Shown here in pieces: positions 6,238-8,710 of a stretch of 8,710 nt of DNA; position 1 is the first letter of the stretch; the number at the start of each line of letters is the position of its first letter. The notes beneath the pieces were generated by a model. It was not told the origin of the DNA. It did not search any database and saw nothing but the letters and a program-made list of their open reading frames with translations. Location of the stretch: the NCBI GenBank assembly GCA_021841795.1, contig JAKCDN010000114.1, positions 1 to 8,710 on the forward strand. Reading direction: 5' to 3'. Made by a program: the position numbers and the translations under genes. The stretch comes from Acidobacteriota bacterium. GTDB taxonomy: Bacteria; Acidobacteriota; Terriglobia; Terriglobales; Acidobacteriaceae.

Positions 6238-6963
6238 ATGCGCAGGCAATGGCTGATCGCGGTGTCGGCGCTGGCGATGATGGCCGCGGCCCCGTGCGCC
6301 CGCAGCCTGCATGCGCAACAGGGCGCAGCAGGAGCCGGCACGGCCGGAACAGGCGGGAACGGGACCGCCGCCAAACCGCAACCGGCGAAGGTGGGAAGCT
6401 ACTCGCTGGTGGTGACGACGCTGGAGCCGACGGCGGCCGCGCACTGGCTCCATCCCGCGCCGGCAATCGCCGTCAAGGCCGGAAGCAAACCGGCGCCGGC
6501 CCAGACCGCCGGCGATCTGACGGTGCCACCGCAGTTCACCGTAGAGTCCTTTGGCGTTCCCGAGTATGAGTGCGAAGAGGCCGCGCCCCAGCAGCGCGGC
6601 TGCGCAGCGCTGGACCGCGTTGACCTGTTCATCCGCGACGCCAACACGGTGGAGTATCGCATCGTGAGCCATGGCGCGGCGGTTGGTCTGCGCGTCAATC
6701 TTCAGGTGCACAATCTGCTGCCGGTCGCCCACGGCGGCGCGAGCGCGGACTGGCACAGCGGCGACCTGATTTTTGTCTCTGTGCCGAAGGCCACGCCGGT
6801 GTATCGCTTTGTTGCGGAGACGCTGGTTGGGCAGTGGAACGGCGCCCCGGTTGTTTTTGAGACGGGCAAGGCTCTGCCCGCCGGCGCGAAGAAGGCTCTG
6901 GACGATCTTGACATCCGCCAGGATCTTGGCGACGCCGTGCTCTACAGCTACAAGGTGAAGTAG
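6238..6963 (+). CDS. Exported protein of unknown function
   Basis: I do not recognise a family in this 241-residue protein. The N-terminus MRRQWLIAVSALAMMAAAP followed by CARSLHA before Gln27 looks like a signal peptide with cleavage after Ala26, so export is likely. Residues 29-50 are a low-complexity linker rich in Gly, Ala and Thr. The rest looks like a compact beta-rich domain, with strand-like stretches such as YSLVVTTLEP, VDLFIRD, VEYRIVSHG, DLIFVSVP and VYRFVAETL. Two cysteines in YECEEAAPQQRGCAAL are 11 residues apart and could form a disulfide. The ATG at 6238 is preferred over the in-frame ATG at 6091 because it places the signal peptide at the N-terminus; the upstream GGGGGG is only a loose ribosome binding site. 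It is divergent from the VWFA-related gene, and the SIS gene follows 146 bases later on the same strand. Confidence 0.75.
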   Translation: MRRQWLIAVSALAMMAAAPCARSLHAQQGAAGAGTAGTGGNGTAAKPQPAKVGSYSLVVTTLEPTAAAHWLHPAPAIAVKAGSKPAPAQTAGDLTVPPQFTVESFGVPEYECEEAAPQQRGCAALDRVDLFIRDANTVEYRIVSHGAAVGLRVNLQVHNLLPVAHGGASADWHSGDLIFVSVPKATPVYRFVAETLVGQWNGAPVVFETGKALPAGAKKALDDLDIRQDLGDAVLYSYKVK

Positions 6964-6987
6964 CGCGTCCGGCGCGAGGCGCACTGG

Positions 6988-7047
6988 ACCGCGAGGGGCT
7001 GCATCGGCGCGGCGGCTGTCGGCGGTGCGGCGGCGCCGATTCGCGGT
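6988..7047. other. Long two-part hairpin between the exported-protein gene and the SIS gene
   Basis: ATCGGCGC (7003-7010) pairs with GCGCCGAT (7033-7040). Immediately outside, ACCGCGA (6988-6994) pairs with TCGCGGT (7041-7047), giving 15 base pairs with an eight-base bulge on the left only and a 22-base GC-rich loop. It begins 24 bases after the upstream stop and ends 62 bases before the SIS start. No T-run follows, so either a 3' end structure or a 5' leader structure is possible. Confidence 0.5.
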
Positions 7048-7109
7048 CGAACCGGTATCATGAAAGACAAGCCTGCGTCAGTCAGGTAACCCTTCGACGG
7101 AACGGTGTC

Positions 7110-8234
7110 ATGCCCGAATTTCCTCATGCCATGTTGCGCGAAATTTACGAGCAGCCGCAGGCGCTCCAGCGCACCATGGAGCTTTATCTCAGCCGCCAAT
7201 CGCTGAAGCCGGAGGTTGCCGCGCAGTTGGCCGCATGGCCCAATGCGGCCGGCGAAGTCCTGATCGCGGCCAGCGGCTCCAGCCGCCACAGCGGCCTCTA
7301 CGGCGAGATTCTTCTCGAAGATCTCTGTGGGCTCGCGGTTGATGTCGAGTACGCGAGCGAATACAGTTGCCGGGGCGGCATCGACCTGCGCCGCCCGAGC
7401 GTGCTGGTTCTCTCGCAGTCCGGCGAAACCAGCGATACGCTGGCCGCGCTGGAGGAGGCGCATCGGCTGGGCCACCGGACGCTGGCGATTACGAATCACG
7501 CCGAGTCGACGATGGCGACCGAAGCCGATCTTTCCATGCCGCTGGCCGCCGGCGTTGAAAAAGCCATTCCCGCGACCAAGAGCTTCACCTGCCAGTTGGC
7601 TGTGCTATATCTGCTTGCGCTCTACGAGGGCGCGCGCCTGGGCCGGATGGATGCGGCCGCCGCGGCTGCGCACATTGCCGAACTGACGGCGCTGCCCGGC
7701 GTGCTGGCCGCGCAACTGGACGCATGGCGCGAACAGGCGGCCATGCTGGCAAGGAGATATGAGGCTGCGGCGACATTCCTTTATCTTGGCCGCGGCATCC
7801 ATTACGCAATCGCCCGCGAAGGCGCGCTCAAGATGAAGGAGTCGTCGTATGTGCACGCCGAGGGTTACCCGGTGGGCGAGCTCAAGCACGGGCCCAACGC
7901 GCTGGTGAGCGAGCGGGTGCCGCTGGTGGTGCTTGCCACGGTGGACCGCGCGCTTGCAGCCTCAATCGTCCGCTATGAAAAGACGCTGCAGTTGCTGGCC
8001 GATATGAAGGCCCAGGGCGCGCGGGTCATCGCGCTTGCCAATGCCGGCGACGGCGATGTCGCCGCGCTGGCCAGCGATTGCGTGTTTGTCCCGCAGGCGA
8101 GCGAATATCTGCTGCCGATTATCGAGGTAGTTCCGTTGCAGATGTTTGCGTACTTTATGGCGCTGGAACACGGCGTCGATGTGGATCGGCCGCGCAACCT
8201 GTCGAAGGCCGTCGTCGAAAAACCGAGCGATTGA
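7110..8234 (+). CDS. Double-SIS aminosugar phosphate isomerase/deaminase, GlmS C-terminal-like, no glutaminase domain
   Basis: A 374-residue cytoplasmic protein of two SIS domains (about 45-185 and 215-350), equivalent to the isomerase half of glucosamine-6-phosphate synthase GlmS. The N-terminal glutaminase domain is absent. Visible motifs are MLREIYEQP (8-16), ASGSSRHSGL (54-63), SQSGETSDT (102-110), an ATKSFTCQL segment, ALKMKESSYVHAE, GELKHGP and VDRPRNLSK. Residues corresponding to E. coli GlmS Lys485, Glu488, His504 and Lys603 are Lys241, Glu244, His260 and Lys366, so catalytic chemistry looks intact. Without ammonia from glutamine the likely reaction is deamination of glucosamine-6-phosphate or a related aminosugar phosphate to the ketose phosphate, as in NagB-II and AgaS enzymes. 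The VEKAIPATKS segment also resembles those enzymes, whereas SQSGET and ELKHGP are GlmS-like. Start at 7110 lacks a strong ribosome binding site; ATG 7131 is the alternative. A sugar-porter gene converges downstream. Confidence 0.85.
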   Translation: MPEFPHAMLREIYEQPQALQRTMELYLSRQSLKPEVAAQLAAWPNAAGEVLIAASGSSRHSGLYGEILLEDLCGLAVDVEYASEYSCRGGIDLRRPSVLVLSQSGETSDTLAALEEAHRLGHRTLAITNHAESTMATEADLSMPLAAGVEKAIPATKSFTCQLAVLYLLALYEGARLGRMDAAAAAAHIAELTALPGVLAAQLDAWREQAAMLARRYEAAATFLYLGRGIHYAIAREGALKMKESSYVHAEGYPVGELKHGPNALVSERVPLVVLATVDRALAASIVRYEKTLQLLADMKAQGARVIALANAGDGDVAALASDCVFVPQASEYLLPIIEVVPLQMFAYFMALEHGVDVDRPRNLSKAVVEKPSD

Positions 8235-8404
8235 CGAGGCGTTTCCTGATTCCCCGATGCAATCGGTGCAAACTCCTTCAAAGCGGTCTGGCCGTCTCGG
8301 CAACGGCACTTGCCGGTCCACCGGCAGTTCACGAAGGAACCGCGCCGGAGATGACCGCGCCTGAAACTCGGCCCTGCGGCAGCGCATGCGTGTACAGGAT
8401 CACG

Positions 8405-8438
8405 CTCAAAAATCCCTTCGCAGGCTGACGTCTGCGAA
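8405..8438 (-). terminator. Candidate intrinsic terminator on the minus strand, for the sugar porter gene
   Basis: Read on the minus strand, TTCGCAG and CTGCGAA form a perfect 7-bp stem with an 8-base loop (8438-8417). The sequence GGGATTTTTGAG follows, placing five Ts four bases after the stem. It lies about 190 bases beyond the sugar porter stop. The stem is short and the T-run is brief, so confidence is modest. Confidence 0.4.
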
Positions 8439-8581
8439 CGTGGCCGGCCCGCTTACCCCGCGCCGCGCAAAAGCCTGCGATGAACCGGCCGCGCCGGCCA
8501 GGCGTGCCTTGCGGCACGGAAAGCGATCGCCGTTGCTGCGTAGCCGTATCCTGAAGCCCCGGCACTCCGGCCGCCGCGGCC

Positions 8582-8612
8582 TCGATGCGGCACCGGCATG
8601 GCGCCGCATCGA
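8582..8612. terminator. 10-bp hairpin just downstream of the sugar porter stop
   Basis: TCGATGCGGC (8582-8591) and GCCGCATCGA (8603-8612) are exact inverted arms with an 11-base loop. It lies 16 bases past the stop of the minus-strand sugar porter gene, where a terminator is expected. On that strand it is followed by GC-rich sequence without a T-run, so it may be a 3' end stabiliser or a terminator of the kind that lacks a U-tract. Confidence 0.45.
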
Positions 8613-8628
8613 AAACCGCTGCAGTGCC

Positions 8629-8710
8629 TTAGGAATTGCTGTAACGGACGGCAGCCGGCTTTTCAAAATGCGCCTCAATCTCTTCGAGGGTTTTACCTTT
8701 GGTCTCGGGA
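8629..8710 (-). CDS. Sugar porter family MFS transporter, C-terminal end (cut by window edge)
   Basis: Only the last 26 codons and the TAA stop (8631-8629) are inside the window; the gene continues past the right edge. The peptide begins PETKGKTLEEIEAHFEK and ends RYSNS. The PETKG(K/R)TLEEI motif after the twelfth membrane helix is a signature of the sugar porter family of major facilitator proteins (GLUT, XylE and AraE-like), which bring sugars in across the inner membrane, usually with protons. The substrate cannot be told from this fragment. The gene converges on the SIS gene. The motif is strong evidence despite the short length, and the frame is unbroken to the window edge. Confidence 0.85.
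   Translation of the reverse strand, partial: PETKGKTLEEIEAHFEKPAAVRYSNS

Larger units (their letters stand above)
8235..8628. other. Noncoding gap between the SIS gene and the sugar porter gene
   Basis: A 394-base convergent gap. Open frames on both strands show no family motifs, no good ribosome binding sites and mutually overlapping composition, so I call none. It contains several small perfect stems: CCGAT/ATCGG (8254-8266), TGCCGG/CCGGCA with a TCCA loop (8311-8326), TTCGCAG/CTGCGAA (8417-8438), CGTGCC/GGCACG (8503-8518) and a 10-bp stem (8582-8612). The stem at 8311-8326, 76 bases past the SIS stop, is the best but weak candidate for the SIS terminator. Confidence 0.5.

Noticed and set aside
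7056..7061. TATCAT as a -10 box for the SIS gene
   Set aside because: No -35 at suitable distance and no extended TGn motif, so the match could easily be chance.
7060..7089. Nine-codon open frame (MKDKPASVR) before the SIS gene, a possible leader peptide
   Set aside because: No ribosome binding site, no run of a regulatory amino acid, and no link to an attenuator structure.
8235..8628. Small genes in the convergent gap (several open frames on both strands)
   Set aside because: Overlapping frames have no motifs, no ribosome binding sites and arginine/proline-rich composition typical of GC-rich noncoding DNA.
1..8710. Defence system, mobile element, CRISPR array or biosynthetic cluster
   Set aside because: No repeat arrays, transposase, integrase, nuclease or toxin motifs were seen; the recognised genes are housekeeping or lineage-typical chromosomal genes.

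Overview
The window looks like chromosomal DNA of a GC-rich member of the Acidobacteriota, probably class Terriglobia. The best clue is the protein encoded at 4360-5979 (minus), which matches the VWFA-related family that is expanded in Acidobacteria (TIGR03436 type). The rest is ordinary chromosomal content. I see no insertion sequence, phage gene, CRISPR array, tRNA or rRNA. All assignments come from reading motifs; no database search was possible.

Layout, left to right. (1) 1-508, minus: N-terminal part of epoxyqueuosine reductase QueG, cut by the window edge. (2) 509-759: divergent intergenic region with a hairpin and a 16-bp perfect palindrome. (3) 760-1098, plus: a small single-domain STAS protein lacking the usual phospho-acceptor serine. 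(4) 1099-1476: intergenic region with a likely terminator hairpin and an AT-rich dyad. (5) 1477-4206, plus: a full-length pyruvate, phosphate dikinase (PpdK) with all recognisable catalytic residues. (6) 4207-4359: a convergent gap with two GC-rich hairpins, probably a bidirectional terminator. (7) 4360-5979, minus: the exported VWFA-related protein. (8) 5980-6237: divergent region with an inverted repeat and an extended -10 sequence. (9) 6238-6963, plus: an exported protein I cannot assign to a family. (10) 6964-7109: a long imperfect hairpin. (11) 7110-8234, plus: a stand-alone double-SIS protein resembling the isomerase half of GlmS, without the glutaminase domain. (12) 8235-8628: noncoding, with several hairpins. 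(13) 8629-8710, minus: the last 26 codons of a sugar-porter MFS transporter, too short and incomplete to appear in an ORF list.

The genes do not form one operon: strands alternate and most gaps exceed 100 bases. PpdK interconverts pyruvate and phosphoenolpyruvate. The SIS protein and the sugar porter may both belong to (amino)sugar uptake and catabolism, but they converge rather than being co-transcribed, so that link is weak. QueG acts in tRNA queuosine synthesis and is unrelated to its neighbours here.

I found no convincing new multi-gene system. The points most worth checking are the GlmS-like protein without a glutaminase domain, the 11-residue insertion in QueG, the STAS protein without a phosphorylatable serine, the unassigned exported protein, and several well-formed dyads in the intergenic regions.
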